This document shows, one piece after another, positions 11,883 to 24,425 of a stretch of DNA of 64,000 nucleotides. Every line of letters starts with the position of its first letter. Position 1 is the stretch's first letter. Origin of the DNA: Sarcocystis neurona (Eukaryota; Apicomplexa; Conoidasida; Eucoccidiorida; Sarcocystidae); contig KL647295.1 in the NCBI GenBank assembly GCA_000727475.1, forward strand, positions 3,477,988 to 3,541,987, read 5' to 3'. The position numbers and the translations under genes were made by a program. The notes below the pieces were generated by a model that was not told the origin of the DNA, did no database searches, and saw only the letters and a list, made by a program, of their open reading frames with translations.

Positions 11883-14800
11883 TCAGTCATCGTCCACGAC
11901 GGTTACGCAAAGAGCACCTCTACCGAGATCCTGGGGACTTCCCGGTTCTTCCAAGTTCTCCAATACCACAGCATCAATACCACTGCCTATAACGTCCCTG
12001 TCAGCTTTTGACGGTGCACCTTCTATGGCTGTTGTCTCTTCACGCCGGACCCTGCGAGCAGAACACACACCCACCATTCAATACAACTTATCAGGACTGT
12101 CGACGGCTGCAACACGAGGGCGGTAGCTCGCCCTCTGCGAATTAATACTACTGAACCCGTCTAGGACGGGCGGTCTTTTTGAGACGGACTGGCATGCGTG
12201 TTAGCTCGTCAACTCTATCCTCCCGCGCGTCGTGTGAAGCAATGCGAATATGCGGCCGTCTAACCTTTTTGGCGGTTTTCCTTCGTCTTCGTCCAACGAC
12301 CGCGCTCTTCCTTGTTGGTAAACAACTTGATGGTCTATCTCCTTCAACCCACCGGTTTCTTCTTGTTGCGCAGCTGCGTGTGTTTCCGCTAAGGTTGAGG
12401 TCTTTAAAATATCTGACTGTGCGGAAGGGTCATGTTGGGGCCTTCCGGCAGAAGAGACGCCCGCATCGCGCAAAATGGAGAACGCCAGTTTATCACTGAC
12501 GCTTTCCGAAGCAAGCCCTTGCCTTTCTTGCAACAATAGATCAAACTGGAGGTTGCCCTACGGAGAGGCATACGCACACGCGACGCCGCCACGTCTGTTC
12601 AACCGTCCTACCTATGGGGAAGAACTCTGTGAACGATGCGCCATGGCATATTGCAGATTTCTTGTCAGTGTGTAGCAGCGTCTTGGTGATACAGGTACTT
12701 GGCTTTCCGTACCATCATGAACAAACAGAATACCTAGAACTTAACTAAGAATGCTTTCAACACCGAGGAAATGATTGTCCCTTCGCCATCTAGATAGCGT
12801 CCGGGCACCAGAGGAAAGCAGTGCGGTTAAGCACGCCAGCGCCCGGGTACATTTACTTCATACAGCAGTCGGCTTACAGAAATGTCGTCAGAAAGCTTAC
12901 TCTGGAGAAATCCGTCGCTGTGATTATGGAGCCGTTCCGCAGATCCAAGTGCGTAAGGAGCTGCTTCAGCAAGGGATCTGCAATCATGCGCGCAGCACCT
13001 CACGGCAGAAAAATCCTTGTTGACGGACGCTCCGCACTGCTTGCCCGTCCCCTCGGCTCGCATCAAACTGCACCTGTGGTCAAAGATCGGCTGCGCATCG
13101 ACTACGCCCTTTGATTGCAGATGCGCTTGCACGTAAGCACACTGTATATATGCACGTACACACACGCATTTCAAAGACACATTTTACACAAAGTGTACCT
13201 CCGTGAGCGCGAGAGACCCATTCCAGTATGTCTTTCCTCGGCGCGAAATTTCTCCCCCACAGCTGCGGTTCAAGCCGCGAGTCCGTCCGCTTCACCTGAG
13301 AAATCCTCAGTCCCCGCTGATGGAAGAATCGTCTCTCAACCCACTGGCGCTTTACGTCACCCAGCACAAGAGGCCCGACACTTCCTCGTCTGACGAGCAC
13401 TAATTCTGCAGCATCTACCTGTAGCCCCTTCTTCACAGTCACTAGGACAGACACTTATGCGCGCTTTATCAACTGAAGCCACAGAGAGAGCTCCTAGCGA
13501 AAATACAATGCCGTGTGTGATCAAGATCGCACAGTCACAGTATGACGGCTGCTCACTGCGTGCGGCGACGCAGATGACGCGAAGGCTTCATAAACCACAA
13601 ATGCACGTATTGTACAAAGATATGTATCTCTCGACATACATTTATATACGTATAGATATACGTGTACCACAACCGCTGCGCCTGGAGCCAGGACGACAGT
13701 CATTCTAGGCGCCTACTGACGATACCATTTCCTGCGACTTCGTCGGGATCAAAGAGGTTCCTGCAGCCGCAGTCGAGGTACGGATTCGCCAGTCCTAGCT
13801 CTCCTTTTACGACGTCGTTGACAAATGCTCCAAGGGTCCACGCCTGCAGCCCACAGTCACGCCACCGAATACGCATTCACTTCCTTTGTACACACTTTCC
13901 CATACACAAGTGCACGTTTACATGTGCGTTAGTCAAAAAACAACAGGCGCAGAAGTTCGACGTGTGGAGAGATAGGTATTCATGGATAGCTAGACATCCA
14001 GAGAGCAGTCGTCGCCTGCAAGGGCAAAATATTCCGCTCCTGCCATGGAGTCTTCTGCTGCACGTCGACGGACTTCCGTGAAGGTCTTCTCGTGCACCTG
14101 CAACAGGATCTACAATCCTCCGTACGATAAAACGCTTCGTCCGCCATACGAGATGGAAACACTGTGCTCACTCGAACAAAGAATTTCTTCGTGCTTGAGG
14201 GGCGCGCTTTACTGCGTGCAGCGCACCGACACCGGAGCTGAGCCATAAATATTCTTTCACAGACGGCAGAGGCAGTGCTATCATATCCCCTAAAAGCTGT
14301 GAGTGACAGCAGCTGTAGAGCACATGGCGGGACGACGGCCTTGGCTGGCGAAAGGCCAACACCAGCAACAGGTCAAGTCTGGCTTCAGGCTTCCAGTTGC
14401 ACCTCGTGTGAGCGACGGTTTGACAAAAAGAGGAACAAGCCAAGGGCTGCGCAGTCGGCACACAGAGCTGCCGCGTTTACGGCCAGTCAGCGGCCTCCGT
14501 CGTACGCGAGTCGCTGCTGCCTTGTAGACGAACTCGGATTGAACGCTACCGCGAGACATGTACATGTCGTGGAACTCGCGAGGTATGTCAGAGCGAAAAA
14601 CGTTCGCATACTGAACGGCTGTTTTTTCTCGTTGATACGTACGGACGACGACCTACTCAGTCATGGCACACGCACCTGCAGAGAAGTCAGCTGGACAGTG
14701 ACCGTTTGCTGCTGGCAGACAAAGCATGTAGGTCTTGGGGGATCCAGTGCCTCTGGCAGAATTACACGGCCAGCGATGTGAGGCCGGAGCCCGGTAACGT

Positions 14801-17800
14801 ACGGTTTAACCCATACCTGTGCATGCGAAAGTCAAAATCAGAGTCACCAGGACACACACACTCGGTACTGAACATTCAGCCACATACACGGGTACACGTG
14901 TAGCCACACGTACACATATACGTATATATATGCATATATGCTTCTACTTATATATAGAGAAAGAGAACTCACAAAGGGAGCAGCAGAACAGAGCCAGTTC
15001 TACCGATGTAGTGGATGGAAGACGTTCGGGCACGTAGGCGCCCAAAAGAGGATGATTGTTGCACGCAGTTACGTACAGAGGAGTGGAATGCAATTTTCAG
15101 CGTGCTACACAGTCAAGTCTGCAAGCCAAACCTCTGACCAAATATTCGAACTGCTTCTGATCTTGATGTTTTTCATGCCCGCACTACCGTCGCTGCTGCA
15201 ATGTTCAACGAGCAAGACAAAAATTGCATCAGCCTGGTTTCTGCCTTCAAGACGGGCAGCGACGACTGCTGCGAAGCGGCCGGAGGCAGACGCGAGTAGC
15301 CACGTTTTCGACGTTGTACCAAAGAAGCGGAAGCTCTTACTTACACGCCAGTGTTCACGACGACACTTCGTCGTCCCCACACGAAAAACGCGTTTTTTCT
15401 GCTCAATTTCTCTGCGATGTGCCGGACATAAGGTGTCGTGAACTCACGAGAGGCCCCCCACACGAAAGCGCCGCCGTGTGGGGTGCTGCGTATCGGCTGT
15501 GTATCCACCTTCAAGATTTCCTGTGCACCACTACAGAAGTATACGTGTATGCGTGTGTATACTGCGATTCGCCGTGGAAACAAGAAGGAACTCTGCGCTT
15601 GAAGACGGTGCGGCTACAGAGCGTCGAGCACGCAACGAGTCGGTCCGGCAGCGTGCCAGAGCGACCCTCCCTGCTGAAATTCTCCCGTCCAACGTCACGC
15701 TTAAGCTGACCCTGTGTGCCCGTTCCTGTATCTACACACTTACGCACAGTAACCGATTTACGCACAGATATATACACACAAACTTACAAAGACGCACACA
15801 ACCAGGTTTGCTCTTTCACACGGCGGCTCGTGTGCCGCAGGCGACCAGCAGCAGCACGACTGCATCGGCGCACAGACGCTTCCCACACTAGCGTGGAACG
15901 CACGCATGCTGCTGGTCCGCATACATGCAGAGGCGACCGTCCATATGCATGTATACATGTATACACAGAGGAAATGATATGTGTGTCTATGACACGTGGG
16001 ACTCCCAGTTGCACGGGTCACTGAACTTCGCCCGCGACAGAAGAAGATGTGCACGTACAGAGGACGACAATTGTGCGTCTCTGTGTCTGCTGGTCTTCCT
16101 GCAAGGAGAGCGTGTCTCTGGGTCTGTGGGCGGCAATCTCACACTGAAACAATGACTACTCACGTAGCTGTTTCTTTTTCCGCGCGCACACGCGCAACCC
16201 CAGGAATACGTACACCCAGGACCACCCGCAGGCTGCTGTCCTCGCGCAACCGTCCCGGCGCACAGTCTCAAAACAGCCTCCGACTTTTTGATGTCGCTAC
16301 GGTGGGAGTGAACATGTGTCTCCAGAGGTGCGGCGCACTACGGACAACCGGCTCTACATATGCACGTGTACCCGTGTAACTTACAAGCACCTGCTATCCT
16401 GGGTCCAAACACACACGTCACAGATAACCCGTGCATCATCCGCGGGAGGCACACAAATCCACACAAATACACATATATATATATATATATATGTATATGC
16501 GTATATTCCTGTACGTCTACTACAACAACAGACGCACCACGACGAAGTGCTGTGCAGCACCGCCAGTTTGGCACACTTACGTAGCGACAACGACTGTCCA
16601 ACACCGTAGACCTCTGCTTCTCCGCAGTCGCCTCCGGCGCCTCGCCGTTGAAGGTCGTCTCCTCTTCTCCGCCCGCACCGGCTTTCCTGGACGCCAGTTT
16701 CTTCGTCGCACGGAGGTACTCCAGCATGTGGAGAAACTGTACCACCTGAGACAAGCAGGAGGAGAGAAAAAAGGAAGACACGCTGCTTGGATAAACCTCT
16801 CCCCGTTGTGCCCGCAGCCGCACAAAAGGAGGCACTGGACGAGAGAGTCACTTGGTAGGGATGCATTACGCACGTCCACACGCCTGAAGACGCACACACA
16901 CACGTGTACGTACGAGTACTCACCGCGCCACACCATCTACATATACACGCATACGTATACGTAAGAGACATAGTAGCTGGGGCGCTATACCATACGCTTA
17001 TATATGCGTGTGACAGACAGCACGTATACGGCGCCAAAACGTCTACACACGTGTATACACACACGCCAAAGAGGGCCCATCTGGGACCGGACTTTTCCGC
17101 AGGAATCGTTCGTCCACGGGAAGAGATTGCTACGGAACAGCCACTGGGCCGCGGCGCAGCACCACAAAAACGTTGAGCGGCAGCAAGTCATCACCTCGTC
17201 CGCAGCACAACGCCAGAGGGGGACACTTCCTCAGCAGCGACGCCTGACGACTGCAACCGCAGGACCCGCAGCTCCTGCGGCAAAGCTAACCTTAGAGCTG
17301 TCCCCGTGGAGGGGGCAGCAGCAGCAGCAACGGCAGCACACAAATCAACGTTCTCCCGGAACGTACCTGCAGAGCAGCGACCATCGCATTTGTCGCGGCA
17401 ATAGCGGGAATAATGGCGCCCGCTATAGCCTGAGCGTCCCACAGCGACTGCACGCAAACCCACCAAGGAGGACACGCAAAAAAGGTCGTTAGTCCCACCG
17501 AAAAAAGTGGCCCGCACAAGTGTACAAAAAAAGGTTCACAACATTCTGGTGTACATACGCAAACACGACATGAGCTTACACCGTTGTCTCCCAGTACGTG
17601 TACACCTCGTACGGAAGAATACAGCGCATGTGCACGTGTATACGGAGAATGTAAAGCCCCCTCATCCACACACTCGAAGCCTTCTTCAAAAGAAGTTTCC
17701 ACATGTGGGTCGTCTGAGGCTACACGTACAGCGCCGCGTAGAGGAGGACTGGTATCCTCAAAAATCTTCTTTTCATGCTGTTGTGAAGCTCCCCGGTAGT

Positions 17801-20800
17801 GCGCTCACACTCGCCGGCGATTTATCCGCAGCACGGACGCCGCGCGTGAGGGCTGTCTCTTTTTTCAAGTACAACCATGTAAAGTACATTTTCTCTGGTG
17901 AGAGTCTAAACGAACCAAGTATTTACATGCACGCGCAAGTTTGGCCTCCTGAAGCACAGGGAGCTACGACACGTGGCAACCATTATTCTACAAGCGAAAT
18001 TCCTTCACGTTTGTTCGCCTGGTGACCAGTGCCACCTTCTTCGTGCAGCCGCAGTGGACTTTCAGGGTCTTCAAACCACCTGGGCAGAAAGAGGAGAAGC
18101 AGCAGCCTGTGGGCAGACTGACTAAAAATTTTGCCGCTTCTATGCCCCCCTCTCCCCACTGCCGACCACGGCCGCTGGTGGCTGCTAGCCTCTGCGACTT
18201 TCCGCCATGAGTGCGGCCGCACGGTGAAATGCTGCTTTCTACCGGCAGTTCGCTTTCACGCTGGTACACACGTCCAGTCCACCGAATGCAGCTCAGACCC
18301 GGATTGTCGAAGCTGCTGATGCCCCGCAGACCTCCTGCACGACGCGCTCCGGCACTTTTTTGTGGACACCACGCCTCAACTGCTACACTCCTCAAGAGAT
18401 ACGTGTACACTGAGCAGCCTACAAAATTTATAGGCCTATCCATCACGGGATATATGTAGGTACATACATAAATATATACATATATATGTTCAGTACAGAC
18501 TTGAAAAGATCTGTACAAATATTCATATGTAGACGAGATGGGGACACACACACAGACACACATATACGAATTTGTCACTTTTTTGTGTCCGGTTAGAAGC
18601 AGAGACGTCTATACACTCGTACGGTGTGACGTGTGGACGTCCGTACACAGAAGTCGACTTCCCACGCCGGAGGTCCGCAGGAAAGTGTTCGACAGGGGCC
18701 ATCGCCTTTTGTCAGGAAAATAACTACTGGGACATTAAAAAAACGGTGGAAAAGTCGCAGCGCACGGCGGACTCGCGCCTGGAGTTTCTGGCCGGACGGA
18801 GCTCGAGCGGAAGCGTCCGCAGAAGACCGGCTGCAAGAGCAGCAAGACGTACTTTCAAGGGAATGTGGAAGTTGTGCATGCGCAGATTGGCGGCTGCAGT
18901 GACAAACTCCATGGCCACGGTGTCGTCTTTATCGAAAGGAATTCCACCGCTTTTGACACCGTTCACCTTCTTTTTCCCACTCTCCGTCGCATGTGCTGCA
19001 GCAGCCTGCTGTCGTCGCCGCCGCCGCAGAAGCTGTCTAAAGCTACGCTCGAAGACCTGCTGGCACTCGTCGACAGTCCAAACACGCTGGCTCTCTATGT
19101 GCGGCTGTGCCGTCCCGCTGCTCCTTCTGCCGCAGCTGTCGCTGTCTTCTCCTTCCTTGCTACTGCTGCTGCTGCTACAAAAGGAAGCCCCTCCTGTCAT
19201 CGCGCTGCTGTTCGTCCTCTCACAAGACGTGGTCGATGCGCCGTCATTCAGTTGTGCTGCCGATGATGTCGTGAGGCCGACGTCGCCGGTTCGGCCTTTT
19301 TTCTTCTGGATGCTACTGTTGCTGTTTCCCCCCCCCATCCCATCCCCTGCTGCATCGCACAGTGTCTCGCGCGTCTTCGTCTCGTTTCTGCTGCCAGCGT
19401 CCACTTCGCTGTCGCTGCGGGGCTTTTCTGTGTACGAACAAGTGCCGCTGCTGCTTTTCTCCTGTTCATCCCGAGACGTCAAACCGCGTACAGACAGCGG
19501 CGTCGGCGGCACACGCCCACTCCAAGGATCTGTGGCAGTTCCCCCGCTATCTTTGCCTTCTGCCGCCAGCTGTAGCAGCTCCTGAATTTGATTGCAGAAC
19601 AGCTCTTGCATAACTTGCCTGCTCAAAGCCAATGTGGCTTCGTCCTCTGCTTCGCTCTGCTCCCTCTGCTGTCGCAGATCTCCTCCCAGCGGCGCCTGCT
19701 GTTGCACGGCTCTATCGGCCTGAAGCCGCACTTCCTGCTGCTGCTGCGGCGTCTTCTTCTCCACGGGCTGCGTGGCCTGCTGCTGCGCGTCGAAGGCCTT
19801 CTGCGGCTCTCCCTGTCGCCGCTGCTCCTCGTCCCCGGCCTCCTCCTCCTGCTGCCTATGCCGGCAGTCCTCGATGCGCCGCGGCGGGGGAGCGTCGACC
19901 AGGGCTTGCAGCTGCTGCTGCAGGTCTGATAGCATGTTGTCGCTCGTTTCTACACCGAAGAGCAGCTCATATATCATTTTACTCCACGCGATGCAATGCT
20001 CCGGCCGCTCAGGACGTTGTCGCAGAGTGCAAACCGGGATGCGCTGCTGGTCCCTTGGCTTCTCCTCACAGTCGTAGCACAGCGTCTCTCCTTTTAGAAT
20101 GGGAGTTACCTGTCCTGCGTAGCCCGTGCTGCCTCCTTCTATCAGTGGAATGCCTGCAGCGACGCATAAGGCGTTAAGATGTCGTCGAGCTCGCCGATTG
20201 TCTAGCGCGGAGACAACGGCGTCATAGCCCTGCAGCAGTTCCATATCAAACGACGGCGTCAGTATGTCAAGGACACGCCCCACCACTCCATAGATAGTAT
20301 CGCCTTCTATATCCCACAGTCGGCCGCCCTCCTTCTGCTCTGAAGAAAGATCGGCAGTTTTGGGAATTTGCCCTCCTTCTCCCGTGCTTTCGGCGTCTTC
20401 TCCTGCTCCGCCTTCTCTCTGCTTTCTCCCGGTCGCTTCTGCGTCTGCTCCGTCGTGTTCTTCTTCTTCAGCTACGTTCCTCCCCTCTTCACCGGGAGCG
20501 CTGTGCTGGCGGTTTCGCTGCTCCAGATGATGACGCAGGACATCTTCCTGCCGCTGCTGCTCTTGCGGCAGCAGCTGCACTTTGCCTTGGCGCGCCAATG
20601 CGGCGCGTCGCATCCGCTGTAGGGCTGCGCGACGTGTGGGCGGCAGCAGACGGTTGCACGCCTCGGCAAGCACTGCAGCTTTGCTTTGGCCGACATGTTC
20701 TTGGCGGAAGAAAAACTGTCTGTTCAAATTTGATACGTCCACAGTGTCGAGGTCTACCACACAAATACGAGAGAAGCCAGAAAGTATCAAATCTTTGCAC

Positions 20801-21507
20801 AGCTCGCAGCCGATTCCCCCTGCTCCCACAACGAGAACTCGAACCTCTTCTAGCGCAACTGGCTCTCCTGCGTCTCCGGCTGCTGTCTCTGCTCCTGCTG
20901 CTGTTGCTGCGGAAGAGGACGAGACGGCAGCATGTAGCTGGAGAGCAGGAGCCGCCTTTGTCGCGTGTTGCTGCTGGTCCGTCTGCGGTGGAAACGCGAC
21001 TCCTGCTGCTGCTGCTACTACCGCACGGGGCGGTGCCAGCGCAGCTGCGGCTGCGCGCTGCTGCTGCTGCTCCCCCCCATCCTCCTCCCAGCAACATGCG
21101 GCAGCAGCGTCGCCCTGGGAAACGCCCGCCTCTGCTGCCTTCGGCCTCTTCGGCGGCAGTGCCCTCTCCGCGGCAGACGCTACAGCAGCGTCTGTGGCAG
21201 ACGAAGGGGAAGAAGAAGAAGAAGGTGATAACGGCGAGGAAGGAAGAGAAGAAATTGCCGACGGCTCCTGCGGCCGCGACCCGCGTACTGGGACAGGACA
21301 GCAACGAGGAATGCGCAGCGGAAAGAAGAAGACGGGCCGTTCCTCCGCAGGAGCGCGGCTACTGGCCGGGGGTGGCTCAGGAGGAGAAGAAGAAAACGAA
21401 GAGCAGCAGAAGGAAGGGGAAGGAGCGTCTCGAGGAAGAATCGAAGAGTCGGAGAAAGAAGAGGAAACGGAATAGGGACAGGGTTGAGAAGAACTGCCGG
21501 GCTCCAT
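11883..21507 (-). CDS. UBA2: SUMO-activating enzyme subunit 2 (E1-like, UBA2/SAE2), eight exons
   Basis: Catalytic half of the SUMO E1: adenylates SUMO with its SAE1 partner and forms the E1 thioester before transfer to UBC9, mainly in the nucleus. Exons: 18853-21507, 17367-17447, 16581-16745, 14676-14816, 13199-13418, 12901-12977, 12265-12545, 11883-12051; all introns GT..AG and phases consistent; predicted 1262 residues against 640 in human. Motifs: nucleotide loop GAGGIG (228-233), DLDTVDVSNLNRQF (252-265), catalytic Cys493 in PVCTLRQRPERPEHC, zinc pairs CYDC (477-480) and CFVC (998-1001, after ALDPPRPT), FDKDD and NLRMH, AIIPAIAATNA, then a ubiquitin-fold domain with RNGSIITATDF. The C-terminus has a basic NLS-like run (KPPKRVRRE) and ends CVTVVDDD, a SUMO-interaction-like motif. 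ATG at 21507 is the first in frame and has a good context. The first 220 residues and an insert at about 295-405 are low complexity. The fifth exon's donor (13199) is the least certain junction. Confidence 0.92.
17448..18852 (-). other. Intron 1 of UBA2
   Basis: Donor GTACGT directly follows the Lys codon of the exon-1 end (HIPLK). The acceptor TGCAG precedes SLWDAQAIAG. Joining them restores the conserved UBA2 block that in other eukaryotes reads K-S-x-x-D-x-x-x-x-AG-x-IIPAIA. The 1405-bp intron contains TA-rich microsatellite DNA near 18.45-18.5 kb. Confidence 0.9.
18853..21507 (-). repeat. CAG-rich coding exon with Gln/Ala/Ser low complexity (UBA2 exon 1)
   Basis: On the minus strand many CAG, GCA and AGC triplet runs encode Q, A and S tracts. 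They are concentrated in the N-terminal extension (about residues 90-215), an acidic and Gln insert before the DNR motif, and a long Gln/Glu insert after the catalytic Cys. The other seven exons of the gene largely lack such tracts, so the repeat-rich to repeat-poor transition falls inside one gene. Confidence 0.8.
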
Positions 21508-22815
21508 GGCGTTGCGGCAAGGCACGGCAGAAAGACACGGGTAGCCGGAAGAGGAAGATGCGAAGGCAGCAAGAGAAAGGAGACTCAGTATCTGTCACAC
21601 ACAGGAGGACAAGAAAAAAGAAATGCAGAGAAAAGAAAAAAAGAAGAAATCGAGGAGTGGGGAAGAACAGAGAGAAGCGTCCAGGTAGAAGCACGAAAGG
21701 CAGCGACGGAAATCGGAGAAGAGCACGCGACAGAGACAGAGACACAAGAAGAGGACGGAGACCAGACGGCAGAAATAAGGCCAAAGGCGAACCTCCTTTC
21801 AAAAAGCAAAAAAGCCAGGGCAGTCAAATATTTGCGCCGTCTCCCACGACCGGGCGGTAGCTGTTGGCCCCGCTGTCTCGTAGGACTCTCTCACACGGGC
21901 GCCACAGAAGTGGGGAAGGCAGCCATAAAGAGCCGCGAAAACACGGAGGAAAAAGGAAGGAAAACTCTAGAAGAGTGGAATCGTCCAGAATGCACTGCAC
22001 ACACGTCGCACACTTGCGACTGTCTTCGACGCAGCGCCGTCGCTTCTGTAGGAGCCGACGTCAAGAGGATGTACATATGCGCCTCATTTGATAATCACGC
22101 AGATGTAGACACATCCACATACGCACACACACACACACAGACAGAGATACGCGTAGAAAAAAGTTAACTCGATATGGAGGTGGTTGTATCTATCATGCCT
22201 ACATTGAAGCACTTACGAAGACGTCTATTTATACACGCATATTTACGTGGAAACATGGGCTTGTATATATATATATGTATATGCATATATACGTACGTAC
22301 ATAAGTGAATACAGATTGCACACACTCACCTATACAGACACGTATGTGTGTATACATGTACATAAATGTAGACGTATCTATAGGTCTGTGTAAATGCGTA
22401 TACAGACCTGGCCTGATGATAGCAGGTGCTTCCAGTAGTCAACACGCGTCGGCGTTCGGGGAGGAAACAAAAAAGGAACTCCGGCAAGAGAAAGAGCAAA
22501 GACCGCAAGAAAAGACAGAACTGCCACTTCGGTTGTCAGGGAAGAAACCAAGGACAAACACCCACGGTCTCACTCCCACCGCATATATATACATATAGTG
22601 TATTATATGTATATATTCGTAAGTGTATATAGCATGTCCCTTGGAGACACGTCACCAGAAATTAGGATGGAAAAAGGCAATTGTTGGGCAATTGAAGATG
22701 AGCGCAAGCACGGCAGAAGCTTGCAACGGATTGTTTCCCTCACCTAGACACTGCGAGTTCCCTCTTATCTACCGACTCCCACCAAGGCGCCTTTACCTTT
22801 CTTCGAGGCGGCCCC

Positions 22816-23862
22816 ATGGATTATTTTCCTCCCCAGATTATCTCGGGAATCTACGAAGCAGGACTTCCTGCTGTGCACTGGCTCGAACGAGGTTGGTGCG
22901 CCTCTGTGTGGGTAGGTCCACCTCTCGAACGGATGTATAGACGGTGGCAGCACAAGGTTCCTCCGTGTGGGCGCGGTACTTTTTTCATCCACATGTCTTT
23001 GTGGGAGAAACTCTGCGACCCTGCATGGAATACGCGAAAACACACAACTTCTATGCGGAGGCGGACGGCACAGCGCAAGGAAAAAGTTGGTAGCTGGGAA
23101 GGCCGACGCGCTGGTGCGGTTCTTGCCCCTGCTGCTGGTACTGCTGCTACGGGTAATGTTCCTGCCGAAGCTGCTACCGCTGCTACCGAAGAGAGCAGCC
23201 ATATATATGCAAGGGATGGTTGCTTCCGCCGAGCGGTCGTCTCTCAGTTGCCGAGTTTTGACGAAAACGACAGGAACAGATCGAGGAGACGCGCCGGGCT
23301 CGTTACAGCTGACAGGCTTTTCCGTCTTTTCTCTGCAGGCACACAGGCAGTACACGACACTGCAGATAGCAGTAGAAGTCTCTATGTGAGTACAGAGGGG
23401 CGAAAGTCTGAAAAGAAAGCATTTGCCTCCAAAGAAGACCTTGTCTTTCGAAGATGCAAAGCAAACGAAGCACAACAGCCTGGGGTGGCGCAAAGGGAAA
23501 CACCCACGCGAGATCACACGCACTTGAGTTGCACGGAGGAAGAGACTAGGCCGATGGATGAAGAAGAAGCAAATCTGAAGAATTTACGGTACATGACACG
23601 GGAACAAAGTTATATGCATGCAGGGATAGATCCGCAGGCAGAGCATGCTCGAGACATCAGGTCGCCGGGCAAGCATGCTGCGGCGTTCACATGGTGCCGC
23701 CCAGTTCTTCAAGCAGAAGAGAGATGGTGCCGCACCTTCTTCAGGCAGATGAAGAGAAAAAAGCCCTGTCGCCGCGATACCCGCAAGTTAGGATGTACCG
23801 CACGCGTGGACACGTGGCGTGCGAAGAATGAATACGTATACGCATACATGAACCCTAAGTAG
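22816..23862 (+). CDS. Long ORF, unassigned (348 codons)
   Basis: Starts at an ATG in a CCATGG context and stays open for 348 codons, longer than expected by chance at this base composition. The translation is rich in Arg, Trp, Cys and His, with no recognised domain. The opposite strand is also open for 252 codons over 22765-23523, including an internal ATG followed by AALFGSSGSSFGRN, so the coding strand cannot be decided here. It could equally be a shadow of a minus-strand exon, which would match the orientation of every other gene in the window. Confidence 0.2.
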   Translation: MDYFPPQIISGIYEAGLPAVHWLERGWCASVWVGPPLERMYRRWQHKVPPCGRGTFFIHMSLWEKLCDPAWNTRKHTTSMRRRTAQRKEKVGSWEGRRAGAVLAPAAGTAATGNVPAEAATAATEESSHIYARDGCFRRAVVSQLPSFDENDRNRSRRRAGLVTADRLFRLFSAGTQAVHDTADSSRSLYVSTEGRKSEKKAFASKEDLVFRRCKANEAQQPGVAQRETPTRDHTHLSCTEEETRPMDEEEANLKNLRYMTREQSYMHAGIDPQAEHARDIRSPGKHAAAFTWCRPVLQAEERWCRTFFRQMKRKKPCRRDTRKLGCTARVDTWRAKNEYVYAYMNPK

Positions 23863-24425
23863 CGATGCACATAGTGCACACCATGCACACACGGCGCAAC
23901 GACGAATGAGTACGTATCTGCAGAAATGTACATGTGCAAGGTGCAACACTGACCCCCTCTCGGGGGATATGCGGTTATATGCAGAGGTGTACTTTTGAGA
24001 AACAGGATACTGCGTAATGAATGCGGACAACGAAGGAGTTGTATGTTTTCGCAAGTGGGTATCTCTGCAGCAGTACGTGCATATCGATTTACTGCGTTCG
24101 GAGGACAGTTATTTACCTCCACATACATATTAAAGCAAATCCACGTAAAGGCGTATCTGTAAATGCAATGGCTGACACGCGGACGCACACATCTAAATCT
24201 GTACGTATGCGTCTACCCAAGCATAGTAGCTGCGGTGCATACAGGGGACTGAGCAGGAACGTGAACCGGTGCACGGAACTGCCGGACTCGGCACCGGAAA
24301 AATTTCTCTTTTCAGGCGCATCCTTCGCACTGATACGAAGCTACGAGGGGATACAGTGTCGTTTGTGTGCTGCGTTTCTGTGGCGTACAAGTGTCCGTTT
24401 CGCTGTGCACGGGTACATCCACCCC

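Noticed and set aside
15105..15380. Minus-strand ORF with ADAIFVLLVEHCSSD, first taken as the ubiquitin-fold part of UBA2
   Set aside because: The true ubiquitin-fold exons were found at 13199-13418 and 12901-12977, with phase-compatible joins to 14676-14816 and 12265-12545. This ORF lies inside the intron between 14817 and 16580.
16381..17064. Minus-strand ORF of 227 codons covering UBA2 exon 3 and flanking DNA
   Set aside because: It is in a different frame from the homologous VVQFLHMLEYLR reading and translates TA/TG repeat on both sides. Only 16581-16745 in the other frame is kept.
18572..19585. Plus-strand ORF of 337 codons opposite UBA2 exon 1
   Set aside because: Shadow of the CAG-rich minus-strand exon, which carries the conserved FDKDD and NLRMH motifs in this interval.
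20598..21860. Plus-strand ORF of 420 codons, Arg/Lys/Glu rich
   Set aside because: Overlaps the UBA2 N-terminal coding region on the opposite strand. Composition reflects purine-rich low-complexity DNA and no domain is present.
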